Both the position numbers and the translations under genes were made by a program. The notes beneath the pieces are model-generated. The model made no database searches and had not been told where the DNA came from. It saw only the letters and a program-made list of their open reading frames with translations. DNA of 64,000 nt from a virus. This document shows, in pieces, positions 6,933 to 14,620 of this stretch; within the stretch, counting starts at the first letter, position 1; each line of letters begins with the position of its first letter. The stretch is taken from positions 1 through 64,000 of IMG/VR virus record IMGVR_UViG_3300036766_001014. The stretch is one strand, 5' to 3'.

Positions 6933-6996
6933 TACATGGCAATGTAGTGCAAAGCCGTGTATAGCCTCGCCATAGGATAGGCTCAGGTGCGTTGGC

Positions 6997-7161
6997 ATGT
7001 GGTTGATTTTGAGCGGCATGGCTGTGGCACTCGTGTCGGCAATGCGCCGAGATAGCCGCCTGACGCTTGCCCGACATGCTCCGCCCACCATCTACGATGG
7101 TCGGGGCGAGTGGCGTCGCGCGCGACTGGCGTTGGCCTCCTATCGGAGCAAGGCGGCATGA
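6997..7161 (+). CDS. Small membrane-anchored peptide
   Basis: This 54-codon frame begins with a short hydrophobic stretch (MWLILSGMAVALVSAM) followed by an Arg-rich tail. Its stop overlaps the ATG of the next gene (ATGA). A TAGGAT box lies about 20 bases upstream. It may be a leader frame used for coupling. Confidence 0.45.
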   Translation: MWLILSGMAVALVSAMRRDSRLTLARHAPPTIYDGRGEWRRARLALASYRSKAA

Positions 7162-7520
7162 CGTTTCTCTCCGCGCTGGAAGAACGTGGTCGAGCGCTGG
7201 CGCGGCGATACAGCGAGATTCGATCGATCGTTGCGAGCGCCGAGGCCGTGTTGCCCAACGATCCGGGCGTGACCAACGGCATCCGTGTGCCGTTCAGCAT
7301 TCGCGACCGCCTGACGGAAGTGCAGAGCCGTCATGGCATCGCCACAACTCGCGACACGATCTACAAGTGCATGATGCTCGGCCTCGTGACGCTTGAGCGC
7401 CTGGAGCCAGCGTCCGCACACGTGACGCCTCAGCGTCATCGCGCTCCAGGATCGTACAGAGTTCTGAGCGAGTCCGACGTATCGAGGATCCGTGATGAAG
7501 GATACAGTGACGGCCTATGA
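7158..7520 (+). CDS. Hypothetical helical protein
   Basis: The ATG overlaps the preceding stop. The 120 residues include long amphipathic helices, a segment (IRVPFSIRDRLTEVQSRHG) resembling ribbon-helix-helix or CopG-like proteins, and TRDTIYKCMMLGLVTLE, a pattern often seen in small phage repressors. That suggests DNA binding, but it is inference. Confidence 0.6.
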   Translation: MTFLSALEERGRALARRYSEIRSIVASAEAVLPNDPGVTNGIRVPFSIRDRLTEVQSRHGIATTRDTIYKCMMLGLVTLERLEPASAHVTPQRHRAPGSYRVLSESDVSRIRDEGYSDGL

Positions 7521-7837
7521 TGGCAGCGCGCATTCCGATCGCGACCACTGAGCGCGGAACGCCTGTCTACTCGATGGACGGCGAGCTGCCGGACAACCTG
7601 TTGCCTCGGCCATCCACGAAGGCCAGGGGCATTGGGGCGCCAGCTCCAGAGGGCCCGCTCGCGAAGTGGCTCGCCGAGCGATACCCGGCGCCGTGCTGCG
7701 TGATCATTCGATGGCGCAAGTACAGCCGCATCCTCAAGCTTTCCGAGCGCGGTGACGTCATCACGGTGTCGGCCCGCGCGATCCGCATCGAGGATCGCAG
7801 GCGCCTCGTCGAGGCCGGTCTCTTGAGCAAGACCTGA
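7517..7837 (+). CDS. Hypothetical basic protein
   Basis: ATGA overlap with the previous gene. The 106 residues end in a compact basic beta-rich region (CCVIIRWRKYSRILKLS) and an acidic/basic helix. No family recognised. Confidence 0.6.
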   Translation: MMAARIPIATTERGTPVYSMDGELPDNLLPRPSTKARGIGAPAPEGPLAKWLAERYPAPCCVIIRWRKYSRILKLSERGDVITVSARAIRIEDRRRLVEAGLLSKT

Positions 7838-7868
7838 TTCGCGGGCATTCTGGTTGCCGGAGGCGACG

Positions 7869-8318
7869 ATGAGAGTTCTGATCCACGTGTGCGCCATGGA
7901 CGAGGAGAACGGCATCAAGGCCACGCGCGAGGACGTCATCGACGTCCCCGGCAAGGTGGTCAAGTTGCACGAGATGATCGGCGGCGGCGATGAGCACGCC
8001 GTGTTGCGCCGGATCGGTGATTCGGTATTCGCGGCGGCCATGCGCGAGCTGCAAGCCGGGCGCGTGGACGTCAACAAGGCGCTGACCGCGGCGGGCGGCG
8101 GCCGAATCGGCGGCCGTGACCCAGCTCAGGCGGTGGCAGAGGCCACCGGAGAAGCTCCAGCTCGGCCAGCGGTGGACCTGGCCGCGACCTTGGGGCTGGA
8201 CCTCATCCAGGCCCAGGTCAGGAAAGAACGTGCGCAGCCCACAGCTCCTGGACGGCCGGTGGCGCCGCCGCAGCAACGGGCCGCCGGTCCTGGACCAGTC
8301 GGGTTCCCCAGGGGCTAG
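7869..8318 (+). CDS. Hypothetical protein with Pro/Ala-rich tail
   Basis: A GGAGGCG ribosome-binding site sits just upstream of ATG 7869. The first 100 of 149 residues are ordered, and the last 40 are Pro-, Ala- and Gln-rich and probably disordered. No recognised domain. It is the last + strand gene before the minus-strand block, with a convergent gap of about 45 bases. Confidence 0.65.
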   Translation: MRVLIHVCAMDEENGIKATREDVIDVPGKVVKLHEMIGGGDEHAVLRRIGDSVFAAAMRELQAGRVDVNKALTAAGGGRIGGRDPAQAVAEATGEAPARPAVDLAATLGLDLIQAQVRKERAQPTAPGRPVAPPQQRAAGPGPVGFPRG

Positions 8319-8364
8319 CCGACGGTCTCGCTCGCTTACCGAGTGACACAGGTCACGGGAGCGC

Positions 8365-8601
8365 TCACTCGGACATCGCAGACAGTTCCAGCTCGGACAT
8401 GTCCTCGGCATCGCTGAGCGTGCGCTTGATTTGATCTTCGGTGAGCCCGAGCCGTGCCAGTCGCTCGCTCGCAGCCTTGCGTGCTCCGCGAATGATGCGC
8501 CGAGAGTGTCCGCCGGTTTTGCTGTGCGACCAGTGCCACTTTGCAGAAGCGAACGCCGCTCCGTAGGAGTCTTGAATCCCGATGAGTGTGTTGTCGGTCA
8601 T
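8365..8601 (-). CDS. Small helical protein
   Basis: The 78-residue protein ends in an acidic helix; AAAGGGA precedes the start as ribosome-binding site. Its start overlaps the end of the upstream minus gene by four bases (ATGA). Last gene of the minus-strand unit. Function unknown. Confidence 0.6.
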   Translation of the reverse strand: MTDNTLIGIQDSYGAAFASAKWHWSHSKTGGHSRRIIRGARKAASERLARLGLTEDQIKRTLSDAEDMSELELSAMSE

Positions 8602-8831
8602 GTCGTTCCCTTTGTTCGGCTAGAGACGTGATTGGGCCAGCGTGCTTGGACATCCGCGACAACGCGATCGAGGTGGGCGAGATCGACTGCCTCACTCTCT
8701 GCTCTGGCGGCGCTTGTGTAGTGCTGCGACGAGCCCGTCGAGCACTGACACTCCCACGCCCCGTTGGTTTGTGCCTGCGCACACCAGCGCTTGCCGTCGC
8801 GTATAGAGAGTGGTTGGACGCGGTATTTCAT
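8598..8831 (-). CDS. Small hypothetical protein
   Basis: The 77 residues include a CQCSTG motif and an acidic C-terminal helix. It sits 11 bases after the upstream minus gene and is coupled to the downstream one. No family recognised. Confidence 0.6.
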   Translation of the reverse strand: MKYRVQPLSIRDGKRWCAQAQTNGAWECQCSTGSSQHYTSAARAESEAVDLAHLDRVVADVQARWPNHVSSRTKGTT

Positions 8832-8842
8832 TGGCGCATTCC

Positions 8843-9115
8843 TCAGTCGCGGAGCTTCATGTCCCCGTCCGCCTCGTAGCTGTCAGGGTCCGCGCCGGGA
8901 CAATCCCAGCCGAACATGGACCCGGCCCGCATCGCTTGGAGCTGCGGCGGGGTGACGCCTGCCTCGGCGTTCAGACGCTCGGCGTACCGCTTGGCCAGGT
9001 CCTCGTTCGGGAACTTGATGAACGAGTAGTACCCGCTCTCGCCTCGGCGGAGCGCGATGATGTGTCCAGGCTCGGTGCCCAGGGTTGCGTAGGCGATTTC
9101 GGGAAGATGCTTCAT
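8843..9115 (-). CDS. Small hypothetical protein
   Basis: A GGAAGGA ribosome-binding site and the repeated promoter cassette (9139-9167) lie directly upstream. The 90-residue protein has a beta-rich core (GHIIALRRGESGYYSFIKF) and an AKRYAERLN helix, compatible with a small alpha/beta fold. Function unknown. Confidence 0.7.
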   Translation of the reverse strand: MKHLPEIAYATLGTEPGHIIALRRGESGYYSFIKFPNEDLAKRYAERLNAEAGVTPPQLQAMRAGSMFGWDCPGADPDSYEADGDMKLRD

Positions 9116-9138
9116 GGTCGTTCTGTCCTTCCGCAGTC

Positions 9139-9167
9139 AATCTGACGTCTTATCTTGCGTTTGTCAA
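9139..9167 (-). promoter_or_regulatory. TTGACAAAC-type promoter
   Basis: Minus-strand -35 TTGACA and -10 CAGATT are 17 bp apart. The downstream TGCGGAAGGA leader is shared with the next promoter up. The TGA stop of the upstream gene lies inside the -35 hexamer. Confidence 0.8.
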
Positions 9168-9502
9168 GAGGTCGGCGAACTCGGCTCACTGGCTGCGAGA
9201 GAGAACGACGGGGCGCGGGCCGGTGCCATCCCGCAGCAGTAATATCGCGGTCCCATCCCTCGCGTGACACAGAGGGTTTTCTTGCTCACGCGAAGCAGTT
9301 CTTTGTCGTCTGACACGACGTGGTAGTAGGCCGCTGTTTCCGAGACGACCTCGTATCTCCGCTCGGCGGTGAAATGCGGAAGGCTGGCGTAGCTCCCTGT
9401 GGAGATGCAGACCAGGGCGCCGCCAGTGCCCGGCAGCGAACCACCGCTTTTCAGAACAGCCGCCAGGCTGCTAACGGTAGGGCGCTTCATCGACACGTCC
9501 AT
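9164..9502 (-). CDS. Hypothetical protein ending in PTS
   Basis: ATG 9502 follows a GGAAGGAGAG ribosome-binding site. The 112 residues include an SH3-like beta region (RRYEVVSETAAYYHVVSDDK), and the protein ends in PTS with its TGA inside the next promoter. Three other genes in this block end the same way. Function unknown. Confidence 0.65.
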   Translation of the reverse strand: MDVSMKRPTVSSLAAVLKSGGSLPGTGGALVCISTGSYASLPHFTAERRYEVVSETAAYYHVVSDDKELLRVSKKTLCVTRGMGPRYYCCGMAPARAPSFSLAASEPSSPTS

Positions 9503-9523
9503 CTGATCTCTCCTTCCGCAGTC

Positions 9524-9552
9524 AGTCTGATGGCTTATCTTGCGTTTGTCAA
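9524..9552 (-). promoter_or_regulatory. TTGACAAAC-type promoter
   Basis: -35 TTGACA and -10 CAGACT, 17 bp apart, on the minus strand. The region is nearly identical to the promoter at 9139-9167 from the PTS codons through the TGCGGAAGGA leader, so it is a duplicated intergenic cassette. Confidence 0.75.
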
Positions 9553-9761
9553 GAGGTCGGCGAACTCGGCGCGTCGCTGAGCGGCACCCTTGCAATATAG
9601 AGACGAGAAGCGCGCATCGAGTGAACCGCTCCCTCTGTAAAATACAGAGTGACCATCCCGGCGTCGCCATCGTCCATCGCGATGCAATGCTTCCCGTGAA
9701 GCTCATGCAGCGGTTGAAGCGTGGACGGCTGATTGATCCACGCCCTGCACGGTCTGTTCAT
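9549..9761 (-). CDS. Small hypothetical protein ending in PTS
   Basis: ATG 9761 follows GCGGAAGGAACAAACACA. The 70-residue protein carries a DDGDAGMVTLYFTEG hairpin-like core. A degenerate copy of the promoter cassette (ATGACA, 17 bp, TCAACC) precedes it. Function unknown. Confidence 0.6.
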   Translation of the reverse strand: MNRPCRAWINQPSTLQPLHELHGKHCIAMDDGDAGMVTLYFTEGAVHSMRASRLYIARVPLSDAPSSPTS

Positions 9762-9808
9762 TGTGTTTGTTCCTTCCGCGGTCGGTTGAATGGCCGAGCT
9801 TGTGCCTG

Positions 9809-10087
9809 TCATGAGGTCGGCGCCTTCGCGGCGGCCTTCAGAGGCATGCCCATCATGTCTGTAGTGGGCTCTTTGACTGGAACCTCGGCGTAGTAGCTAG
9901 CTTCGGTGGCGTTGCCCACGAGCATCGGCGTGTTGCCCCAGGCCCGCAGACTCACGTCCCCGGTTTTCATGACGTACATTTGGTACGCGCGACCGTCATC
10001 CATGATGACCTCTACGCACGCGCCAGGCTCATCCAGGCGGATGTCTTGATGGCCGCCTTGGGCCTTGTATATGCGTAAAGTGCTCAT
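9809..10087 (-). CDS. Small hypothetical protein ending in PTS
   Basis: The ATG overlaps the stop of the upstream minus gene (ATGA), which fixes the start. The 92 residues are beta-rich (CVEVIMDDGRAYQMYVM). It ends in APTS, where a degenerate copy of the promoter cassette begins. Confidence 0.65.
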   Translation of the reverse strand: MSTLRIYKAQGGHQDIRLDEPGACVEVIMDDGRAYQMYVMKTGDVSLRAWGNTPMLVGNATEASYYAEVPVKEPTTDMMGMPLKAAAKAPTS

Positions 10088-11052
10088 GAGGTCGGCGTCT
10101 CCGGGGCGTTGTAGAGAGCGTGGTATTTCGCTGGCGACGCGCCGTTGGATTCCACCCTTTCGCCTGGGCTGAGGCACGAGCGCCAGCCGCAGTATTCCAG
10201 GGCTCGATTGAGCGCCTTCGCGTCGAGGCCGAGCGCGGCCTTGAGTGTCTTGGCGGTTGCGTAGCCGCCGTTGGCCTTGAGCCACTCGAACACCCGTCGA
10301 GCATCGGCCTTCTCGATTTCGATCTTCGCGTGCTCGGCGCGAATCGAGGCCAACGACCTCACGCACCTGGTGCAGGTGACCTCGTCGGCGACCTCGCTGA
10401 TCTTGATGCCCCAGCTCTTGCTGCCGCACCAGGGCAGCCGCTTCTTGGGGTCTGGCCGGTAGTGCACCGCGGGCTTAGGAGTCGCGTACTCGTCGAGCGG
10501 CGCGAGGACCCACGCCTTGATCTTGGCGCTGCACATGGCCGCGTCGCGCTCGTACTCGGCCTTCATGAATTCTTGCCCGTGTACCGCCGAGTAGTGAGCT
10601 GACGAGTAGCTGAAGTCCAGGTCGCGGCTGTAGGAGTACGCGGTGGGCACTTCGATTGAAATGTCCTCGCCATCCAAGAGCCGCACGCCGACCGCTACCT
10701 CGGTGGTCCGATAGCTGCCGAGGCGGATATCGTACGATTTGGTGGCTACGAGGGCGGGGCGGGTGGCCAGCCGTTCCAGCTCTTTCGCGCAGGTCTTGAT
10801 TCCGCTCAGCTCGGTGAGCAGGCGCGCTGAGGTACCTGCCGCGCTGATCTCGTAGGGCGGGTAGCTCATGCCTGGGCAGTCGCCCGCGTGGAACACTCGG
10901 CCGTACTCGCCAGCTTTGCGACCACCGATCTCGCGCCAGCCGTGGCGGGTCGTGATCGCGCCTGCGTTGTCAGTCGCGTAGCTCTTGAAGCACCAGGCGC
11001 ACGTTCCGCGCAGGGTTTTCCCAGGAGGCGGCGTCGATGGTTTCTTGTCCAC
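10084..11052 (-). CDS. Multi-zinc-finger protein with winged-helix-like C-terminus
   Basis: GTG 11052 lies exactly where transcription should begin from the promoter at 11059-11087, so the message is predicted leaderless. The 322-residue protein has CAWC near the N-terminus, a CTRC pair in the middle, and a C-terminal segment (ARRVFEWLKANGGYATAKTL) resembling a winged helix. It may bind DNA and could regulate the small genes downstream of it. The family is not recognised. Confidence 0.65.
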   Translation of the reverse strand: MDKKPSTPPPGKTLRGTCAWCFKSYATDNAGAITTRHGWREIGGRKAGEYGRVFHAGDCPGMSYPPYEISAAGTSARLLTELSGIKTCAKELERLATRPALVATKSYDIRLGSYRTTEVAVGVRLLDGEDISIEVPTAYSYSRDLDFSYSSAHYSAVHGQEFMKAEYERDAAMCSAKIKAWVLAPLDEYATPKPAVHYRPDPKKRLPWCGSKSWGIKISEVADEVTCTRCVRSLASIRAEHAKIEIEKADARRVFEWLKANGGYATAKTLKAALGLDAKALNRALEYCGWRSCLSPGERVESNGASPAKYHALYNAPETPTS

Positions 11053-11058
11053 GTCATC

Positions 11059-11087
11059 AATCTAATGATGCCGGAATCGTCTGTCAA
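11059..11087 (-). promoter_or_regulatory. Leaderless promoter, divergent pair (minus)
   Basis: -35 TTGACA and -10 TAGATT are 17 bp apart on the minus strand. Six bases separate the -10 from the GTG start. It is back to back with the + strand promoter at 11114-11142. Confidence 0.8.
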
Positions 11088-11113
11088 GCGGCCTGGCTCC
11101 CCAGCGGCGACTC

Positions 11114-11142
11114 TTGACAAACCGACTACCTACCATTAGATT
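11114..11142 (+). promoter_or_regulatory. Near-leaderless promoter, divergent pair (plus)
   Basis: CTCTTGACAAAC, a 17 bp spacer and TAGATT, with the ATG nine bases after the -10. This leaves a leader of about 2-3 nt. Confidence 0.8.
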
Positions 11143-11151
11143 GACAGTGCA

Positions 11152-11349
11152 ATGATCAACCGCTCCCGAGAGACTGTCCCGCTGCGCGAGTCCCGCGCCG
11201 ACCGCGCCCACATGCTCGAAGCGCGCGCTCGTGACCTGGCAGAGCTGGACGGGTACCTCGCTGCGATTCGCGCGAGCGACCGGCCGGGTCGCCTGGCGGC
11301 CAAGGTGGAAGCGGACGAGAGCGGCGAGTACATGCCAAAGGCTGCTTGA
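11152..11349 (+). CDS. Small basic/acidic helical protein
   Basis: The 65-residue protein is strongly helical and rich in Arg, Ala and Glu, so it may be an oligomeric or nucleic-acid-binding helix bundle. Its TGA stop is inside the -35 of the next promoter. First gene of the + strand accessory operon. Confidence 0.6.
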   Translation: MINRSRETVPLRESRADRAHMLEARARDLAELDGYLAAIRASDRPGRLAAKVEADESGEYMPKAA

Positions 11350-11374
11350 CAAACTCATGTACTGTCATTAGGAT
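11346..11374 (+). promoter_or_regulatory. TTGACAAAC-type promoter
   Basis: TTGACA and TAGGAT, 17 bp apart, followed by a leader with AAGGAG before ATG 11395. The upstream stop codon overlaps the -35. Confidence 0.8.
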
Positions 11375-11394
11375 GATTGTGTAAGGAGATTCCC

Positions 11395-11919
11395 ATGACT
11401 CTGAAACCCGACCTGACTCCTGCTGTCCTCGCCGCGCTCGCGGCCGAGCTGGCCAAGTCCGCCAAGGACGGGCGCACCATGTTGGACGTCGGCGAGCACT
11501 CGGTGCATGCCGAGGTGACGCTCGCGATCGACGGCAGCGTGACCGTCTCAGAGGACGAGGTCTACACGCCGACAACCTCGATTCCGCTCAAGCTCGCGCT
11601 TGCCCTGACCATCCGTTACGCGGGCATCACTGGCCCCCTGGCCATGAACGCGCTCGTCCGAGCGATGACCGAGGCGCTCACGATTGACGCGCTCACGGGC
11701 AAGGCCAAGAAAACGGCCGAGGCCGCCATCAGCGAGCTGGCCGACCTCGACGCGGCTGAGGCGAAGGTGCTCGCCGGTCTCGCCGAGCTGCCGAAGAAGG
11801 CCCGCATGGGCAAGGTCAAGGTCGTCGCCAAGGTCGAGGTTCTCGCCGCCAGCGGGGACGCCCTGGTCGCCATCGCCAACGATGCCGCCGCGGCGTCTGA
11901 GGATTCGGAGGTCGCATGA
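11395..11919 (+). CDS. Hypothetical Ala-rich helical protein
   Basis: ATG 11395 follows AAGGAG. The 174 residues comprise a beta-rich first third and a long Ala-, Lys- and Glu-rich helical part. No enzyme motif is visible. It heads a run of coupled genes (11395-14575). Confidence 0.65.
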   Translation: MTLKPDLTPAVLAALAAELAKSAKDGRTMLDVGEHSVHAEVTLAIDGSVTVSEDEVYTPTTSIPLKLALALTIRYAGITGPLAMNALVRAMTEALTIDALTGKAKKTAEAAISELADLDAAEAKVLAGLAELPKKARMGKVKVVAKVEVLAASGDALVAIANDAAAASEDSEVA

Positions 11920-12236
11920 ACAGCGTGAAATCCAGCATCAAGAAGATGAAGCGCGACCCTCGCCTGGCAGATGCCCTGGCAACGGCTCGACGGACTGGAA
12001 GCGAGGCTTTCCACGCGGGCAAGATGCGCGTGCCAGCCATGGACCCGGCCGTGATGAAGCTGCTGGAGTTCTCCTGTGGCTTCGACGCCAGCGAGAAGAC
12101 GAGCGTGGTCATCGTCCTCTTGGACGCATGGCTCGCAGGCTGGACCGTTTCCAACCTGGCAGCGCCTGTGGATGGCATCATGGGCGCCAGGTCTGCGGCA
12201 ATCGCAGCGTCAAACGATTTGAAGGAGACTGCATGA
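11916..12236 (+). CDS. Hypothetical protein
   Basis: ATGA overlap with the preceding gene. The 106 residues start basic (SSIKKMKRD) and contain a hydrophobic helix (KTSVVIVLLDAWLAGW). Family not recognised. Confidence 0.65.
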   Translation: MNSVKSSIKKMKRDPRLADALATARRTGSEAFHAGKMRVPAMDPAVMKLLEFSCGFDASEKTSVVIVLLDAWLAGWTVSNLAAPVDGIMGARSAAIAASNDLKETA

Positions 12237-12454
12237 ACTACGACGAAATCAAGCGCGCGCTCGGTCGCGCAGACCGGCTCATCTCGGACAAGCGCTACGC
12301 CGAGGCTCACGAGCTGATCGCGGGGCTCCTCGCGAACGAGGGCCTGACGGTCAATGACATGCACGCCTCTGGGCGGATTCATCCAGGCAACATGAAAGCG
12401 ATGAGCGCCTGGGCTCGGCGCAACGGCAAAGGAAAGGTGGACGGTCCCTCATGA
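12233..12454 (+). CDS. Small helical protein
   Basis: ATGA overlap fixes the start. The 73 residues form an AEAHELIAGLLANEG-type helical pair, then a basic tail. Function unknown. Confidence 0.65.
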   Translation: MNYDEIKRALGRADRLISDKRYAEAHELIAGLLANEGLTVNDMHASGRIHPGNMKAMSAWARRNGKGKVDGPS

Positions 12455-12819
12455 TTACTCGAACAGCACACCTGGACGCGATGTCGGACGCCGACAACCA
12501 GTCGGCGAGGGATGCCCTTCATCGCGCGTACTACGCGCAGTTCGTCACGCCCGTGATTCGCAATCGCGTGGTCAAAGCAATCGGCATCGACCGGTTGTGC
12601 GCCGAGTTCCGGCGCGACGAGCACCTCAACGGTATCGAGCTGAAGGTCTGGGACTCGTTGACCACAACGGCCTCGCTCATGTCCAACAAACTCATGCGCG
12701 ACCGCGGCGACTACCCCACGACCGCGGGCCTCGTCTGCGTGCTCAAGGAAGCCGCGCGCCAGGCGATCGAGGAGCACGACTTCTCGTCGATGGTCGAGCA
12801 CAACGGAGCCAAGCCGTGA
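12451..12819 (+). CDS. Hypothetical protein
   Basis: Coupled by ATGA overlap. The 122 residues are mostly helical with no recognised motif. Confidence 0.65.
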   Translation: MITRTAHLDAMSDADNQSARDALHRAYYAQFVTPVIRNRVVKAIGIDRLCAEFRRDEHLNGIELKVWDSLTTTASLMSNKLMRDRGDYPTTAGLVCVLKEAARQAIEEHDFSSMVEHNGAKP

Positions 12820-13085
12820 GCGACAAGCCCAAGCTCGCGGACAGGCGGCCGGGAATGGACAGGCAGCTGGGAATCGCCATTGCTGCATTGGAGGCGATTC
12901 GCGATCGAAACTGCCCGCCCGGATGCACGGACCCTGGTCCGTGGGATCAGCACGATCATCCGCGCGCCGAGATCATGGCTCGTGACGCGCTTCGCGAAAT
13001 CACGGGGCGCATCGAGCCCGAGTCCGTTTGGGGCGATGGCACCGGCGGCCCGGCCAGTCACGCCCGCGGGAGAAAACACGCATGA
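12816..13085 (+). CDS. Small hypothetical protein
   Basis: The GTG start overlaps the upstream stop (GTGA). The 89 residues hold a CPPGC motif with nearby His residues, a possible metal site. Its stop overlaps the ATG of the GHKL-ATPase/metalloprotease gene. Confidence 0.6.
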   Translation: MSDKPKLADRRPGMDRQLGIAIAALEAIRDRNCPPGCTDPGPWDQHDHPRAEIMARDALREITGRIEPESVWGDGTGGPASHARGRKHA

Positions 13086-14575
13086 CCGCCAAGCCCATGT
13101 TCGAGGTTGATCGTCACGGCCTGGCGCAGATTCTTGCGCGACGTGGCGTCGAGTTCGCGGTGCTGGAGCTGATCCAGAACGCGCTCGATGAAAGCGGCGT
13201 CACGCGCGTGGCCGTCCAGGTGCGCCCAAGCGACGTGCGCGGCCATCAGATCATTGCCGTCACAGACGACGCCCCGGCCGGGTTCGGCAATCTCAGCCAC
13301 GCATACACGCTGTTCGCGCCGAGCCAAAAGAAAGCGAACCCGGAGCAACGTGGCCGGTTCAATCTTGGAGAGAAGCTGGTGATCGCTTGCAGTCGCTCGG
13401 CTCGCGTCACGACCACCACTGGCAGCGTGATCTTCCGAGGCTCAGAGCGCACGTCGAGTCGCGACCGCACGGAAGTGGGCTCGATCGTCGAGGTCGAGAT
13501 CAAGATGTGCCAGGCCGAGGTCGATGCCACTCTGGCGGCAATCCGGTCTGTGCTGTGTCCGCCCACAATCGAACTCTCGTGCAACGGCACGGCGCTCGCG
13601 GCTCGGCAAGCGTTGCGGTCGAAGACCATCAGCTTGCCCACGGAGCGCGCCGACAGCGACGGGTATCTGCGCGCCACGACGCGCGCCACGACGCTGTCGG
13701 TCTATGCGCCGGTCGGCGACGAGGTCCCGACGCTCTACGAGATGGGTATTCCGGTGGTTGCGCTCGACTGCGCCTGGCACGTGGACATCGCGCAGAAAAT
13801 CCCGCTCAACATGGACCGGGACAATGTCACGCCAGCGTATCGCCGGGCCGTGCTGACCGCGGTCGTGAACCTCATGCACGAGGAGCTGGCCAAGGACGAC
13901 GCCTCAGCTCCGTGGGTCGGCGAGGCATTGGCCTCGGCAGACCTCTTACCCGAGGCGGTCGATTCGGTGCTCACGGCGCGCTACGGCGCCAAGCGCGTGA
14001 TCGCGGATCCGAGCGACCCGGAGGGCACAAAGCTCGCGGTCAGCAAGGGCTACAACGTCATCCAGGCGGGAAGCTTCAACAGGGCTCAGTGGGCCACTAT
14101 TCGGTCGAGCGGGACCGTGCTGCCAGCGGGACAGGTCACACCGAGCCCGAAGCCATGGAGCAATGATCCTGATGCGCCCACGGCCAAGCGCATCGAGCGG
14201 GCCGACTGGACCGCAGGCATGGCGGCGGTGGCGGCCTACGTCGAGGCGGTCGGCGCGCGCCTGGTTCGGCCTGGCATCCGCGTGGAGTTTTACTCGACCA
14301 CCAACCCGTTCGCGGCCGCCTTCGGAGGTCTGATCTTCCAGTTCAACGCGAAGCACCTCGGGCGAGGCTATTTCGAGCGCGCGCTCGTTAGCGACTTCGA
14401 CTTCGACGACCTGAACCGCTTGGTGATCCACGAGTTGGGGCACTACTACAGCCTCGACCACCTCAGCGAGCGCTACCACGACGCTCTGTGCAAGCTGGGG
14501 GCGAAGCTCGCGCGCATTGCCCTCGACGAGCCAGGGTTCTTTGCCGAGCACCGCGCAACCAAAGCGATGGGGTAA
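13082..14575 (+). CDS. GHKL ATPase fused to HExxH metalloprotease (copy 1)
   Basis: The 497-residue protein begins with a GHKL (Hsp90/MutL/histidine-kinase type) ATP-binding fold: N box ELIQNALDE (29-37), TDDAPAGF (61-68) and GRFNLGEK (91-98). The C-terminus carries a zincin motif HELGH (450-454) in a helix. I infer ATP-dependent proteolysis or remodelling of a target protein. A second gene at 24783-26120 has the same two-part plan with little other similarity. It closes a chain of overlapping genes. Known ATP-dependent proteases use AAA+ rather than GHKL modules, so the pairing is unusual. The substrate is unknown. Confidence 0.75.
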   Translation: MTAKPMFEVDRHGLAQILARRGVEFAVLELIQNALDESGVTRVAVQVRPSDVRGHQIIAVTDDAPAGFGNLSHAYTLFAPSQKKANPEQRGRFNLGEKLVIACSRSARVTTTTGSVIFRGSERTSSRDRTEVGSIVEVEIKMCQAEVDATLAAIRSVLCPPTIELSCNGTALAARQALRSKTISLPTERADSDGYLRATTRATTLSVYAPVGDEVPTLYEMGIPVVALDCAWHVDIAQKIPLNMDRDNVTPAYRRAVLTAVVNLMHEELAKDDASAPWVGEALASADLLPEAVDSVLTARYGAKRVIADPSDPEGTKLAVSKGYNVIQAGSFNRAQWATIRSSGTVLPAGQVTPSPKPWSNDPDAPTAKRIERADWTAGMAAVAAYVEAVGARLVRPGIRVEFYSTTNPFAAAFGGLIFQFNAKHLGRGYFERALVSDFDFDDLNRLVIHELGHYYSLDHLSERYHDALCKLGAKLARIALDEPGFFAEHRATKAMG

Positions 14576-14620
14576 CAAAGATTCGCGCAGCATGCTAAGT
14601 TTACAGAAAGGATGTAACAC

